DNA of 64,000 nt from Aricia agestis (GCF_905147365.1 NC_056409.1:6081001-6145000), one strand, 5' to 3'; positions 21,326 to 34,002 are shown, counted from the stretch's first letter. The notes: a model not told the origin generated them from the sequence alone. Translations and numbers: made by a program.

Positions 21326-22498
21326 TACATATACTTGGCCTAAGGCCTTTACCTTGCGTCAAAAATTAGGTAAAAGCCAACCATAGCGTTGTTAAAAAGT
21401 AGTTACTGATAATTTGTGAATATTTAACGAAATTGAAAACAATATATTTTATTTTCTTCTATTTATCAGTTAAAAACATGGAACACATTACACAATATGT
21501 GCCCAATGCTCATGTCTTACAGGATGTTTACAATCTCAACCAATTTATAATAAGTGCTTTTGCTTCTAATTGTTCGGTCGGCACTCGGTCACAATAAACA
21601 TAACTACCAGTAGTTCGACTGCAAAGAAACGGAAAGGTTTCAATTTCTATCAAATTCGTCGAGTTTCACTAGGATTATGAACGGAATTTGCCTCGCGCTG
21701 GCTGATATAATTTATTTTTAAATATTTAAAATAAAGATTTCAAAATTGAATTCTGACTATTTTAATCGCATGTGCCAAAACACAAACAACAATACGACCA
21801 AAGAGGAACACGTCCAGCGAATATGTCATAGTTTTAAATTCGTAGGTAACAAGTTAACAACCCTAACGACGATTTTTGTCATAATACGTCAAATTTAAAA
21901 ATTTCAACATCAGTTCTAAGACGGCATACTCTTTAATTCTGTCTACTCTGACTCGGTAGTTTGGTGTAATCAAAAGGTTTAGTGGTCCTAGGATTATAAT
22001 GCTTAACAAGTGTTTTATTTTTAAATTAGGGCGTCCACTAATACTGAATACGTTGACTAAATTACTTTTTCGCCAGACATGGTTTTGAATTCGATCAATC
22101 TGTCCAGTTTAGTAAAGTATTGGCATATGGCAAATATTTTGACAGCGCTATCCAGCGACACCCTGTACAGTAGTGTACAGCCGACGTATACAGATGCTAT
22201 CCTCTGATCCAATTTGACCTCATTCTTATTCAGCAGTTGGGTGAGGCCGGTCGCCGTACATTTCGAATGCATTAAGTCCTACGAACGTTCCTTACGTTTA
22301 AGTGTCCTATGAATTTAGGATGGGCCCTGATTCTAACTATTTATGTTTCGGTTTTCATTTACAAATTACACCATTTCGTGCGCAGATTTCGGACGTAATT
22401 AAATTTTGTGGAACGATCAAGTACTGACTTGTACAATAGGTACAAGACTTTCTGAATGTACACTTGTTACCTGTGTAACTTATCGCTTAATATTCAGA
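21326..22498. other. No recognised feature
   Basis: AT-rich; one 71-codon minus ORF (22057-22272) without a domain. Confidence 0.35.
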
Positions 22499-23019
22499 TT
22501 TTTTAAAAATGAAATAAGGGGGCAAACGAGCAAACGGGTCACCTGATGGAAAGCAACTTCCGTCGCCCTATATTACATAGGCTATATGACATAATGTAAA
22601 ATAAGAAAACAAAAGAATATTGTTAAAAGACAATGCGATATAATAGCCATGTAAGAAAGTAGTAAAAGAAAAATTACATAAAAAAGAAAAGAAAAAGATA
22701 AAAATGGAAAAGATATAAATAAAAGATAAAAAACAGCCCTGATCATGTTAGGGGGAGGAAAAAAAAAAACTTGCCCGCCCGCCCATGGACACACGCAACA
22801 TCAGAAGAGCTGCAAGTGCGTTGCCGGCCTTTTAAGAAGGAATAGGATTACAGGGTAGGGGAGGTAAGGAAGTGAAAAGGGAAGGAAAGGGTACGTCTGG
22901 GAATTGGGCCTCACTCGGCGAAACACAGCGCAAGCGCTGTTCCACGCCGGTTTTCTGTGAGCCCGTGGTATTTCTCCGGTCGAACCGGCCAATTCGTGCC
23001 GAAGCACGGCTCTACCACG
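22499..23019 (-). repeat. Poly(A)-tailed SINE-like repeat, copy 3, interrupted
   Basis: The two halves match the other copies (left part to about 22568, right part from about 22781). They are separated by about 212 bp of A-rich sequence (22569-22780) with GAAAAG/AGATAAAA runs. The insert is not recognised. Confidence 0.75.
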
Positions 23020-24833
23020 ATTCCATATTTAATCTTACTACGTAATTGAATGTATCCTCTACAACGTTAATGAGAAGATAGGTATTATATGGAGCGCCTA
23101 CACAGTCGTGGGTGCACAATGTATGTCACTAGAGAGAAATCCTTATAATGTTTAATTTAAGGAGCGTAGGCTGGAACAAAGTTTATCTCGTAACAATAAA
23201 TAAAATCGTTGATAAACCAGTGTGAGGAGCACATTAAGAACAATTGGATTTGTTGTAAAACCGACAATGGTGTTCCGATTTGTCTCATAACTCTACTGTT
23301 GAAATGATAAAGCCCGAATCATGATACAAAAAAAAAAACTATATAAAACAAGGAATTGGAAGACATTTCTTCGACCAATTTTCCTTAAAAGCAAATAATA
23401 CCTACAAACAATTTGTTAAATGGACGATTTGATAAATGTTAAGTTCATTAGGTGAGTTAACGAGTGTTTAATATAATTAAGTGTCGCAAGTTAATTCCAA
23501 TTTCCAATATTACCTTTAAAGGTTGAAGGTCTCGCCGCTGGGCCGCCCACAGCTGACGGAATATCACATGGTAATTAATTAATGTTGCGAGCAAATGCCA
23601 TGGAGAGATCAGGTAGAGAACTTTCGGCACAGATGTGACAAAAATGCCAATCTTCTGGTTAGCTGATGGAGTTTTAAACATTTTTAAGCACCAAATTTAT
23701 ATCCAATGATAGATTAATAAATTAAGAATTTGATAATTCGCAAAACAGCCAATATTAGAGCTAAGTAAATTTTCAGTTTTTTACAGCCATCAGAACCAAT
23801 ATTACGGTTCAACGGTCGCCGCCTCGCATGTCACAGCCTTATTTGCCTGCAGATGGTCATTAATTTAGAACATTCTAATGATAGGATGGTAAAACCGTTC
23901 GCGGTGTCGTGTCGCGAACAATACAAAAAGGTCAAAGCGACAAGGCCGTCGGAAAGGTATCGCATGGTACGAAGACGAAATTGCGATAAACGCCAACTTT
24001 CCGTCTCGAGTTATTACCGCTCGGCGTTCGCTGCGGAGTTTGGACTTGTTTACAATGGCCGGCTTCGCTCAAGTCGATCATTAAATTAATCTTCGGTGCC
24101 AATAAAACTCACTTAATTACTTTTACTATTGCACAATGTGAACATGAGTTCGAGATGGAATTAAGATTAGGTTATCCTTTATGATGTCACTGCCCTGGCT
24201 TTTTTCGCGTCTTCATTAACAATTAAAGTCATTAGGATTTTATATATAGAAGTATACTATACCTACTGTTTTAATGGAATTTAATTTATTATTATTGTTC
24301 TCTTATTATCTCCTTCATACTCTTAACACGTAGGCAATTTTGATAGTCCGCTTATGTACATATTTTCTGCATCAAATATAAATATGCCATCAATGTTTCC
24401 TAAAATATAGCCTAGCAAGAAAATTCAAGAAATTCACGAGTAAATGTGCTGGCACCTATTCCACGACAGAGTCAACGAAACCGCAATCAAGTGGGCCATC
24501 GAGGAATCTAGTTCAGCGCTTGTTCTCGGTTCGAAGGGCTAATTGCCAAACTTGGTGATTGTGTGACTAAATATTCCAAGATAACCAAATTATTAGAAGC
24601 TCGCCACTTCGTACGAAACAGGTGTTTCGAGAAACAATTAAAGTTATTAAGGTCGACACAAATATTTCTTTGTGTTTTCGATTTTAATGCTGCGTTCGTT
24701 CGTAAACCGCCGCAGCCGTTGTAATGAATGCCGATATAAAGCAGCTCCCGGGATGATTGTTGTTTTATTAATGAAATGTGTCTGTTCTTGTTTCAGGTAT
24801 GTTTCGCAATGACAGGTAAATAACTTGTTTATT
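23020..24833. other. No recognised gene
   Basis: Mostly non-repetitive to the eye. The 23853-24089 ORF is basic and Arg-rich, with no domain; its GC-richer block could equally be a regulatory element. Confidence 0.35.
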
Positions 24834-24841
24834 TACTAGCC

Positions 24842-25049
24842 CAGGGGTTCCCAATCTTTTTCAGCCTGCGGCGCAGTTACACCTAAAATATTTTGTCAAA
24901 AAGATACATTAATAAATACATTAATTAATATTATAATTTAATTTTATAATATTTGTGATTTCGGATAGTGATGGACGATCGACTCACGGCGCCCCTCTTT
25001 CCTTTCCACGGTAACCCGGGCGTCTCGGTGCACGGTTTGGGAACCCCTG
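24842..25049. mobile_element. hAT-like MITE
   Basis: Ends CAGGGGTTCCCAATC and GGTTTGGGAACCCCTG are inverted and of hAT type. The 8-bp flanks TACTAGCC (24834-24841) and TGTTAGCC (25050-25057) agree at six of eight positions, fitting an aged hAT target duplication. Confidence 0.78.
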
Positions 25050-25057
25050 TGTTAGCC

Positions 25058-25923
25058 ACTTCGTAACGATAAACCGACTTATATTAGCGGCGTTTTCATG
25101 GAAATTGTCGATAGGGGAGAGGATTCATTCACTTTAAAAAAAATCATTTCCAAAGAACAATTAGAACAACTAGGAATGAGGGATAAGATAGGAAACTAGT
25201 TTTTCCTGCGACGTCGCTTGTTTGAACTTCGTGTCACCTTTATGGAGGGCAATTTTAAACTTTAAGAAATTGCTTGGAATGGAACTCTTGATGATGACTC
25301 GGGCGCCACACGGCTTTTCTGATGCGAGAAGCTATTCAGCCACACTTATTACTTCAGACTTAAACTGGTATTCAACACAAAACTTTGGGGAGCTACCATC
25401 TTTGAAACAATGAGTTCTCGCAAAATCTAATTTAACAAGTATTTCTAATTGAATTAGGTACCTGATTTTAACTCTACTTTCGGTCTCATCATCAGTGGCC
25501 ATTGTCTACCATCATCCGCCCTATTCACCGCTCCTAAAGTTTTTATTAGTCAGGTAATCCATCTAATATTTTAGTTACTAAATTTCTTAGATAAAAGTAC
25601 ATTAGATGTAGTTGCACTTCTCTTTCACTTTGCAAAAAAAATATCTAAAACTCCAAAGATATCAAAATATAGAGATGTTCAAAGTCGGAGTACGCTTTTA
25701 TGTTAAAAAATCTGATATCTTCTACTAATAGACATCGTAGCAATGCAAAATCGAAGGCCGTACGTTTACGACGCCTTATCTAGAGCAACTTGTATAAAAA
25801 CACCGAATTATCTTCGTGATGTAGAGAATAGAGATGGGACGTGAGAGATGTCGATATCGATTTTTCATTTATGTATGATTTTAACGTGTACCAAACACTG
25901 TAGTTATTTATATTATTAAAATA
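25058..25923. other. No recognised feature
   Basis: One 63-codon ORF (25222-25413), no domain. Confidence 0.35.
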
Positions 25924-26150
25924 TCCGTACTTAATATTATAAATGCGAAAGTGTGTATGCCTGTCTATTTGTCTGTTACCTCTTCACGCCCAAACCGCTA
26001 AACCGATTTTGCTGAAATTTGGAATGGAGATACTTCGAGTCGGGCCTCCCCCGGGATCCTCCCCGGGGGGAGGCATATGATATTTTTTACCCCGGAAAAA
26101 TCGACGGTTTCCGCGCGATAAACTAATTTTGACGCAACGGAGTCGGAGAC
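25924..26150 (+). mobile_element. Lep1-like Helitron repeat with internal GC hairpin
   Basis: Starts TCCGTACTTAATATTATAAA and contains TTTTGCTGAAATTTGGAATG and TCCGCGCGATAAACTAATTT. The usual CCCGGGAAAGGACATAGG region is replaced by a GC-rich foldback at 26044-26074. The 3' end is eroded. Confidence 0.75.
26044..26074. repeat. GC-rich foldback inside a Helitron copy
   Basis: GCCTCCCCCGG pairs with CCGGGGGGAGGC around a loop of about 8 bases. Confidence 0.8.
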
Positions 26151-26306
26151 GGAGAGGATAACTTGAAACTGGAAAAGAAATTACGATATAGTAAAAAGTT
26201 TACCCGATTCGATTAATTAAGGCCAATACGTACATAAATAATATGGGCTGGCTCTACAAAATTTTGCGATACGAATTCTAATATTATATAAAAATACTCA
26301 TGTTTA

Positions 26307-26362
26307 TTTTCTACCATTTGTACGCACTTTTATACCTAAAAGTGCGTACAAATGGTAGAAAA
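26307..26362. repeat. Perfect short hairpin, 25-bp arms
   Basis: TTTTCTACCATTTGTACGCA continuing CTTTT is exactly complementary to AAAAG continuing TGCGTACAAATGGTAGAAAA. The spacer is 6 bases (ATACCT). No TSD or family copy is seen. Confidence 0.92.
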
Positions 26363-26569
26363 TATATAATAATAGTTATTATAAATAACCTAGCCATCTC
26401 TATTTTTTGGGTCACTATGCCAATTGCCAATCCGCATTATTAAAACTAACTAATATTTCCTTATTTGGGGGATTCAACTTTTATAAATTACAATCGCATT
26501 TTAATGCAAAACAGTGCTCATAAATGCAAATTGATATGTTTAATAACAAAGCAAGTTTTTATATAGCTT

Positions 26570-26772
26570 TAGGTATTAATATCATAAATGCGAAAGTGTG
26601 TCAGTCTCTCTGTTACGTCTTTAGGCCCAAACAGCTGAACCGATTTAGCTTTTTGGTATGGAGATACTTTGAGTCCCGGGAAAGGACATAGGAAACTTTT
26701 TATCCCGGGAAAACGTGCGATTCCCGCGGGATAAACGAATTTCTGCGCAACGGAGTTGCGGGCGTCATCTAG
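26570..26772 (+). mobile_element. Lep1-like Helitron repeat
   Basis: Contains ATCATAAATGCGAAAGTGTG, GAGTCCCGGGAAAGGACATA and GCGCAACGGAGTTGCGGGCG and ends CATCTAG before T. The 5' end is slightly eroded. Confidence 0.82.
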
Positions 26773-26921
26773 TACTTAGTAAAAACTCGAATCGAAATCG
26801 ACCGTAAGCAACGTATTTGCCCAATAAATTATTGACATCGATTGTGATGGCAGCTTTTTAATCATGGTGATAATCTTGGTTATCCACTGAAACAATATAA
26901 AGCCTTAAGCTCAACTCATAC

Positions 26922-27180
26922 TAATATACTAATAAATGCGAAAGTGTGTCTGTTTATCTGTATATTTACATAATAGTTAATATGTCTGTCTGTTCTATCT
27001 GTTTGTGAAGAGGTACAAACAAACCGCCGAACCGATTTTGCTGGGTATGGAGATGTGTTTTTAATGTTGTATGTTGTCTCAGCAAATGACATAGAATACT
27101 TTTTGTCCGTCTCAGAAAAATGTACAGTTCTCGCGCGATAAACGAATTTTGGCGCAATAGATTTGCGGGCGACATTCAGT
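26922..27180 (+). mobile_element. Diverged Lep1-like Helitron repeat
   Basis: AAATGCGAAAGTGTGTCTGT, CCGAACCGATTTTGCTGGGT and CGCGCGATAAACGAATTTTG match; the expected CATCTAG end reads CATTCAG. The minus ORFs here (26916-27245, 26966-27175) are shadows of the repeat. Confidence 0.72.
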
Positions 27181-27563
27181 TTAAAGAAGTAAAAACTTTT
27201 ATAATATAATTTCATCGTGGGTTGCCCCAGCCCTATATTACACAATGCAATATGGGCGAGCGCCGTTATGACTTTATGTACTCGCCATGAATAAATTCTT
27301 TCACGACGCCATCAATCTATTCATCTGACTCTCGTAAAATTGCTATCTATGTCGGATATTATGTCTAAGTAGGTTTACCTGTAACCTGGGAAATTGATTC
27401 TTCTATATCCCTCTAGTTTACGCAAAAGTTTGTAAAGATGGGTCTGAAACTACGAATAATAAAAACTCTGAAATATGTTTTACATTTCACGTATTGTTTC
27501 AATGTAATTAGTACTAAAAGATCGCTTCTTTTAATAGTTTGATATCTCCAAAAATATCTTCGT

Positions 27564-27606
27564 TGCAACGAATATTCTTATCGGGGGTATAAGAATATTC
27601 GTTGCA
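27564..27606. repeat. Perfect short hairpin, 18-bp arms
   Basis: TGCAACGAATATTCTTAT pairs exactly with ATAAGAATATTCGTTGCA across a 7-base spacer (CGGGGGT). Confidence 0.9.
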
Positions 27607-27667
27607 GGAATATCGAGGAGTGATTGAGCATAATCGCTAGTGGTAATCTTAATTTTATTATTACGTA

Positions 27668-27834
27668 CTAGATGGAGCCCGCAACTCCATTGCGCCAACA
27701 TTCGTTTATCGCGCGGGAACCGTATATTTTTCAGGGATAAAAAGTACCTCCATACTGTCTGTGCTCCATAACAAATTTTAGCAAAATCGGTTCAGCGGTT
27801 TGAGCGTGAAGAGGTAAGAGTATGGAAGTATGGA
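27668..27834 (-). mobile_element. Lep1-like Helitron repeat, short
   Basis: Plus reading begins CTAGATGGAGCCCGCAACTC and ends AAGTATGGA, flanked A and T. The GTCT array and the GCATTTATAATATTAG segment near the 5' end are deleted. Confidence 0.8.
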
Positions 27835-29381
27835 TTATTATTAGAATATCAACTCTTAATATAAATGTTGGGGGTATGGAAAGAGAGATACGGAATATGA
27901 AATGTTACAATTAAGGAACTGCGCTCAGTCGGAAATGAGTCGCCGGCAGACGCGCGGCCGACTGCAGATTGCGAACTTCGCAACTGCGGGTAGATACACA
28001 ATTACACATGTACGTGTTAGTTTGTGTTGTATGGAACTCGGGAATTTAATAACGTTTATGTAGGTCGGTAAAGATATTATGGTTCAGTATTGTAGTCATA
28101 GGGCCTCCCTAAATCGTACATGATAATTAAAGCACGCCATCTGATAACTTTCTGTTGTTTGGTCGTTTGTAGAATAGAAAAAGAAAACTCTTAAAAGAAC
28201 AATAAAATATACTAGTTACTCAAGGAACTTGCAGGTGCTTGCAGCAGTTTCTTCTGGACACAAACCCTGTTGGTACTTGGTATAATGTTAAATTCAGCAG
28301 GTGTCTTATGCGCTTCTGTGAATTCATTGGTCTTTATTAACAATTTTCAGTTCCTAAACCTAAGTAATGTCACAGTCATTCCTCGTCGCGTCCCAAAATT
28401 CTCATCCCCGATCCACTCACATAGGATTAAGTGGCGTTGCAAAATTTCGTATCTATAATATAAGTTAAGATAAATGAAGAGATTATGCTGTCCATGTTCA
28501 GCCCTGGGCCCGGGGTAGGATTACTGGAGGTGGCGAATCAGTAGTGACATGTGACGGGACAAAAAAGACACGTCCGGACCGTAACGGCCCTATTTATACT
28601 CGCACAACAATGACGTTATTAATGTTAGCCGAGTGTGACTTTACTCGATAATTCTCGTATGTGCGATAAGGTTGAGCTGAATAGTCCTGTAGGCTGTAGG
28701 ACTATACAGGGTTTAGTTTTTAGGAGTTTTCCAGGAACATCTACAGACTATAGAAGTTTAAACTGAATATCTGTTTGCAACCATGTTGGTTAAGTTGAAC
28801 TTACAGGTGGAATGATACTAAATATTAACCTTTAAAACTATGTGTATCGGTGTTTCTGAACTCTATTGTCCAATGTCCATATTCTTCTAAAATAACATAA
28901 GCCTTTCTCTCTAATTAATCTGATGTGTTAAAGTACCGTATTAAATTCTATTGCGTAATTTGAAAAATCTTAGCCCTACATCGAAACAGACAGCTAGAAT
29001 TAGGTAAGCATCAGAAAACAGTGAAATGCAAGGATAAGCCAGCATTTTACATTTACAAGGGAGGGCAGGTTCTCTACTAATGACGGCATTTACACCACAT
29101 ATCGGTCAAGTGTGTGCGCTTCGAACTCTACAGTCTACATTCTACCTCGCTCGACTATCCTTTGAGGTCCTTAAACTTCTTTCATCATATTATTCTTGTA
29201 CTTTAAAAATGGGGACAAATATTCCTAACATCTAATCCTGTTCTGGTTATTTACTTCGGAGTTATTATGATAATGAGGATCATATTTAGTATGGCCACCA
29301 TAGACAGTAGTTCATTCTATTTAAGCCAAATTAAGAAATTATTGACCAAAGAAATTACTAACTTTATCCCAGGAATTATTT
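27835..29381. other. No recognised gene
   Basis: Largely non-repetitive; one 62-codon ORF (28270-28458) without a domain. Confidence 0.35.
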
Positions 29382-29447
29382 ACTATTTCTGTTCTTTTGC
29401 ATTTCTACTGTATAACCACAGTAGAAATGCAAAAGAACAGTAATAGT
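29382..29447. repeat. Near-perfect short hairpin
   Basis: A 23-bp perfect stem (29389-29411 with 29418-29440; TTCTTTTGCATTTCTACTGT against ACAGTAGAAATGCAAAAGAA) with a 6-base spacer ATAACC. It extends by six more pairs after one mismatch (ACTATT with AATAGT). Confidence 0.9.
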
Positions 29448-30020
29448 AAGTATAAAATATAAATTATAGTTCTGGACGGCAGCTCTCACAGACGTAGCTC
29501 TTTAATGAAGAGTTTGACCGAAAATTTAAAGAGTGTATCCAGATCTTCAAACGCATTAGGTAATCATTGAATCTGAGTGCGGCCGTGAACTTGTTACCAT
29601 TCAAACCTGTAGTTGTCACGCGTCCGCTTAGTCACGTTAACGATAACCTCAGCTGCAGCTGCGCCGTATCGACACACTCATTAGCCGGCGGGTGGTCTCC
29701 CCCGTACCTTATTGTTTGTTTTGCCCCGCTAATAGGGCCCTGCCCGTCCGATAAGTGTTTGTTTAAATAACGCATCGCTGTTATCCAATATAGTAATAGG
29801 CGTATTGATTTTATAGTGCTAAACTGCTAACCGAATGTACAATTTTGTGTTCAGCTATTATGATCTAAACCAGTGGCCAGTACTAATTTAACCTTATTTT
29901 TAGGTAAATTCCAATACTGGCATATTAGTTTAAGAGCTAATAATGTCAATGTTTAAATTCGAATTTTGTCATGTTCTTAGCTTTGACGGTATTGACGGCC
30001 TATATAAGGCGAATTTTTTG
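29448..30020. other. No recognised gene
   Basis: CTGAGTGCGGCCGTG near 29573 resembles a MITE end seen at 11825 and 56158, but no partner end was found. The ORF at 29567-29770 is not supported. Confidence 0.35.
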
Positions 30021-30290
30021 ACGACATCTGTGGCTCAGTGGTGAGCGCGTCGGTACCTCGAGCCGGGGGTCGCGGGTTCGAATCCCGCCGACGGAACAAA
30101 AAAGTTTTCAATGTTCCCGGGTCTGGATGTGTATTAAATATGTGTATGATATAATAAAAATCTTAAATATATGTATAGTATAAAAGCATTAAATATATTT
30201 CCGTTGTCTGGTACCTGTAACACAAGTCCTTTAGGTACTTAGCACGGGGCCAGACTGACGTGGTGTGAAGCGTCCATAGATATTATTATA
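30021..30290 (+). mobile_element. tRNA-derived SINE
   Basis: A tRNA-like head carries an A box (TGGCTCAGTGG, 30031-30041) and a perfect B box (GGTTCGAATCC, 30075-30085). The unrelated body begins GGAACAAAAAAGTTTTCAAT and the tail contains GGCCAGACTGACGTGG and GAAGCGTCCATAGATATTAT. The head could start polymerase III transcription, but lack of a foldable acceptor stem and the long body argue against a working tRNA gene. TSDs were not resolved. Confidence 0.85.
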
Positions 30291-30949
30291 ATTTAGTTCT
30301 AGAATGTTTTTGAGTTGGAATAAAGACATCAAGAAGAGCAGAGCAGTTTTACTTAGTAGTTCACTATTGGAGACTTTTCCACTGAAATTTAATAACGTTT
30401 TGATCGCCCTTGGGTTAGATATATGTATTTTTTGTCATTGGAATAAACGAGATTTAATATCGCGCTGTTGATTGGTTAACTTGTTTGACTGTAGAATCTG
30501 TGAGCTAGCGAATAGATAAACTCATATATCAAAAACTTCAGAACCTGGCATTACCGCTTACGCGCCATCAAGAATAAGAAGAATAAAATATAATGGAGCG
30601 CAGGGATCGTCTGATATCAAGTTACACCGACACGTACTGTTTCTATTTAATCACGCTATAGTATAACCGTGACACAATGTTATTACACCATTCAAAACTA
30701 AATATACTCCAGCGGTCAGTGGGAACGACCGATGTTATCAGTTTAGGTCGAAAACCATAAACACCATAAAAATAAGTTCAGTCATAAAACAGTTCCCTGC
30801 CACTATAAACTTCGTGACATTTGATAGCGTCTATTTCCCGCAGCTTTGTCAGCGAACTATTTTATTATCAATGTCTTGACATCACTGCTCCTAAACTTAC
30901 GATATTATTGTAAGTATTAAAACTACTTTGTTATAATTTGCCCGAAAAA
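30291..30949. other. No recognised feature
   Basis: AT-rich, no ORF or repeat ends of note. Confidence 0.35.
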
Positions 30950-31152
30950 TCCATACTAATAATTAATAAAAATGCGAAAGTATGTGTCTGTCTGTCTGTT
31001 ACCTCTTCACACCCCAACCGCTGAACTGACTTAGCTGAAATTTGGTATAGGAATACTTAGAGTCCCGGGAAAGGATATAAGCTACTTTTTATTCCGGAAA
31101 AATGTACGGTTCCTGCACGTTAAATGAATCTTGGCGTAACGGCGTCATCTAG
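30950..31152 (+). mobile_element. Lep1-like Helitron repeat, full length
   Basis: Starts TCCATACTAATAATTAATAA and ends GTCATCTAG, flanked A and T, with a (GTCT)3 array and GAGTCCCGGGAAAGGATATA. Confidence 0.85.
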
Positions 31153-31387
31153 TCTAATACAATGGCTTTTTCGTAAAAATGGGCAACAAAAGTCCATATT
31201 TAAAACATGTAAAATACGCTCACGTCGGATTCCCCTAGGAGTAGGCTCCACAGACCTCCATTTAGCGCGGTCCTGACATACTTCGCCCCCATTCATATAA
31301 CCCGTCGCCCCTGTGCGCGTTTTATAGCTTCTTTAAAACAAACTAGACGTCTCCGGGACGTACCTATGAAATAGTTTTACAACACAC

Positions 31388-31559
31388 TACAGATAAGGCC
31401 CGTAAATCCGTTGCGCCGAAATTCGTTTATTGCGCGGGAACCGTACATTTTTCCGGAACGGAAAGTATCCTATGTCCTTTCCCGGGATTCAAAGTAATCT
31501 CTATACTTACCCAGAAAAATCGGTACAGACACACTTTCGCATTTATTATTAGTCTGGAT
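31388..31559 (-). mobile_element. Lep1-like Helitron repeat, 3' end eroded
   Basis: AATCCGTTGCGCCGAAATTC, GGAACCGTACATTTTTCCGG and CACACTTTCGCATTTATTAT match the family in reverse. The CTAG end reads CTACAG. Confidence 0.75.
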
Positions 31560-33483
31560 ACAGGGTGTACGGCTGTAAAGTCACGTAGGTAGAGCAGATG
31601 GTGTAACCTGAGCCCTCCCTACAACAATGCTGTGTATGTGGTCTATACGTGACCAGCGCCGACGGGCGACGACTCACACACGCAACTGTTTTGTTTTTTA
31701 ACCCCCTCAATTGAGTTTTAATTACCGATTGTACGCGTATGTTTGACGTTATTAAATATGGTATTGTAGTTTGTTTTCAGAAATCGAATGTAACTACTAA
31801 AAACAAAATAAATAAAAATGGTTTTATTTCTGTATAGATTTGAATCAAATTTCGGAACGTTGTGGTACTGGTGCCTACCACGAGTTTGGGAATTAACCCT
31901 GCGATAAGAACCGGCGTAAGAAATTCGCATAGCTAAGCAAACACTTTTTATCAAAAAAGTGGGAAAAGTTGTTCTTTTTAAAATAAACTATTATGCCCCT
32001 TATCCCTTAGTTAGGGTTTATAATACTTAACCCGTATTAGTCAAAGCTTCGATATTTTCTAACAGGCAAAGTTTTAATCAGATAATGTATAGCTTTAAAT
32101 AGCTTTATAATAACTGCTAATGATGTCAGTTATCACACAGCAATTATGAAAATATATTCTTTATTCGTTTGATTGGCGCAATGATACTGTCTTTTTAATC
32201 GTACACTAATAAGTCTAATAACCCATTAAATGCTTATTAAAAGTTAAGTATCGACAGGGTACTATTACCGTTTGTGTGGACTGTGGACACAGGAGGCGTG
32301 GGAACGCGCTCTGTGCTACCGACTGCCGACTGCCGGCAGAGTCCAATGGCAAGGCTTGTCTCACGCTCATTAATGAGTACGAAAGGGTTTAATAACACAG
32401 TATACTACATTTTTTTCTATTGTGTAATGTCGCTTTGATTGTGCGTAATTGTATGTTTGCGGTTTGTTATGTACGATAGAGCAATTGGTGTTTTGTTAAT
32501 TGGCTCTGAATTTAGAAAACATAAGACTTGATTGTAATTTCTGGTCTTTCGACCATATAATATTTTTGGGTCGTAAAAACAAATACTTTTTTCAATACAA
32601 GGTACATACTACGAATAAAACTTGATAAATTACTTCACCTCCAAAATGAAACAACTCGGCCCTCGGGATAAGTTAAAAGCGTGGCCGTACAGACATATAA
32701 ATCTCGGAAAACCCATTCAAAAGTTATTAAAATGTCTATTTGGTACGTATTACGCCAACGCATCTAGCACGGAAATAAATTTCTCCCATGACATTTCTTT
32801 GCGGCGCGTTGGCAACACCGCCCCGAAATGGCCGAACGACAAAATACTTTAAAGAGGCCGGATGTCTCTTAGGAAATTGAGGTGGCCAGTAACTAGCCGC
32901 GTTATCGTATTGTTTGTACTACACACAGTTATTTGAATTCTTAATCTAAAACTAGGTAATTTTAAATAAAATAAGAAGCATTTAGATTGAAATATTTTAG
33001 GGTTGGCAATAATTAAATTTGTAAATGACCGACAAGCTATTCAAGTATTTAAGGTAGGTGGAGTTCCTTTTCTTCGATTACTACTCGTGTTATAAAATCT
33101 TCTATGCTTTTACTATGTACACAAGATGTAGTCAAAGGAAAACGTAGTTGTGTTATATTATTAAGTACAACGTCATGTCAATACTGACGAGCGTCTGGAA
33201 TTTGGGCGCGTCCAAATGATTGTTGGTTAATTGGATTGTATCGGCCGCACGCGACGTGTTATCTCTTACATATACTGTGTTTACACCTCTGACTGGCAAG
33301 GTAGGGCTGTCAACAACTAGATTTTATAAATTAAACAAATCTCAAAACTCATTAAAAAAGCAAGATTTGAGCATATTGCATGCAGCAGATGAAGGCTCTT
33401 TTCTTTCACGCCTTTAACGTTTTAAAAAGCGATTTGCTCAAATATTGTTACTTTGAAAGAAAAAATACGATTAATATTAGAGC
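31560..33483. other. No recognised gene
   Basis: Appears mostly non-repetitive; three ORFs of 65-78 codons have no domain. Confidence 0.35.
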
Positions 33484-34002
33484 CTGTCCAGATGAGGCGT
33501 TTAACGCGCGAATGAGCGACTCGCGCGTTTTACGCGCGTACCCGAGATACTAGAGCTACATATATTGCGTCCAGATGCCTATGCTCGTTTTCTTACTCGC
33601 GCGTAAAACGCCTGCAATGAGCGGAAAACGCGCGAGTCGAGATACTTGGGTGCCATTGCAGCGTCCAGAACTACGCGCGAGTCCGTTGCGAATGGACGTA
33701 TTTGATTGGAGAATGGAGCGTGATAACTTTGAGTTCATGTTTGTAGCGTAAAAACGCGCGTAAAACGCGGTATCTGGATGCCATAGAAATTTAAACACGC
33801 GTATGGACTTCGCGCGTAAAACGCCTCATCTGGACAGATACTTACTTGGGTGCCATTGCAGCGTCCAGTACTACGCGTGAGTCCGTGACGAATGGACACT
33901 ACAAAACACTATACTACAAAACGCGTGTAAAACGCGGTATCTGGATGCAATAGAAATTGAAATGCGTATACACTTCGCGCGTAAAACGCCTCATCTGGAC
34001 AG
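33484..34002. mobile_element. GCGCGTAAAACGC-rich MITE with partial tandem duplication
   Basis: The left end CTGTCCAGATGAGGCGTTTA pairs with GTAAAACGCCTCATCTGGAC at 33817-33836. A second right-hand segment follows: the sequence from 33644 recurs at 33844 (ACTTGGGTGCCATTGCAGCG), an exact 200-bp offset, and ends again with CCTCATCTGGACAG at 34002. The motif CGCGTAAAACGC recurs in both orientations inside. The original element is about 354 bp plus a 165-bp extra copy of its right part. Confidence 0.83.

Noticed and set aside
26916..27245. 109-codon minus ORF
   Set aside because: Lies over a diverged Lep1-like Helitron repeat.
30031..30090. Possible functional tRNA gene
   Set aside because: A and B boxes are present but the acceptor stem does not close, and the sequence continues into a SINE body shared with another copy.
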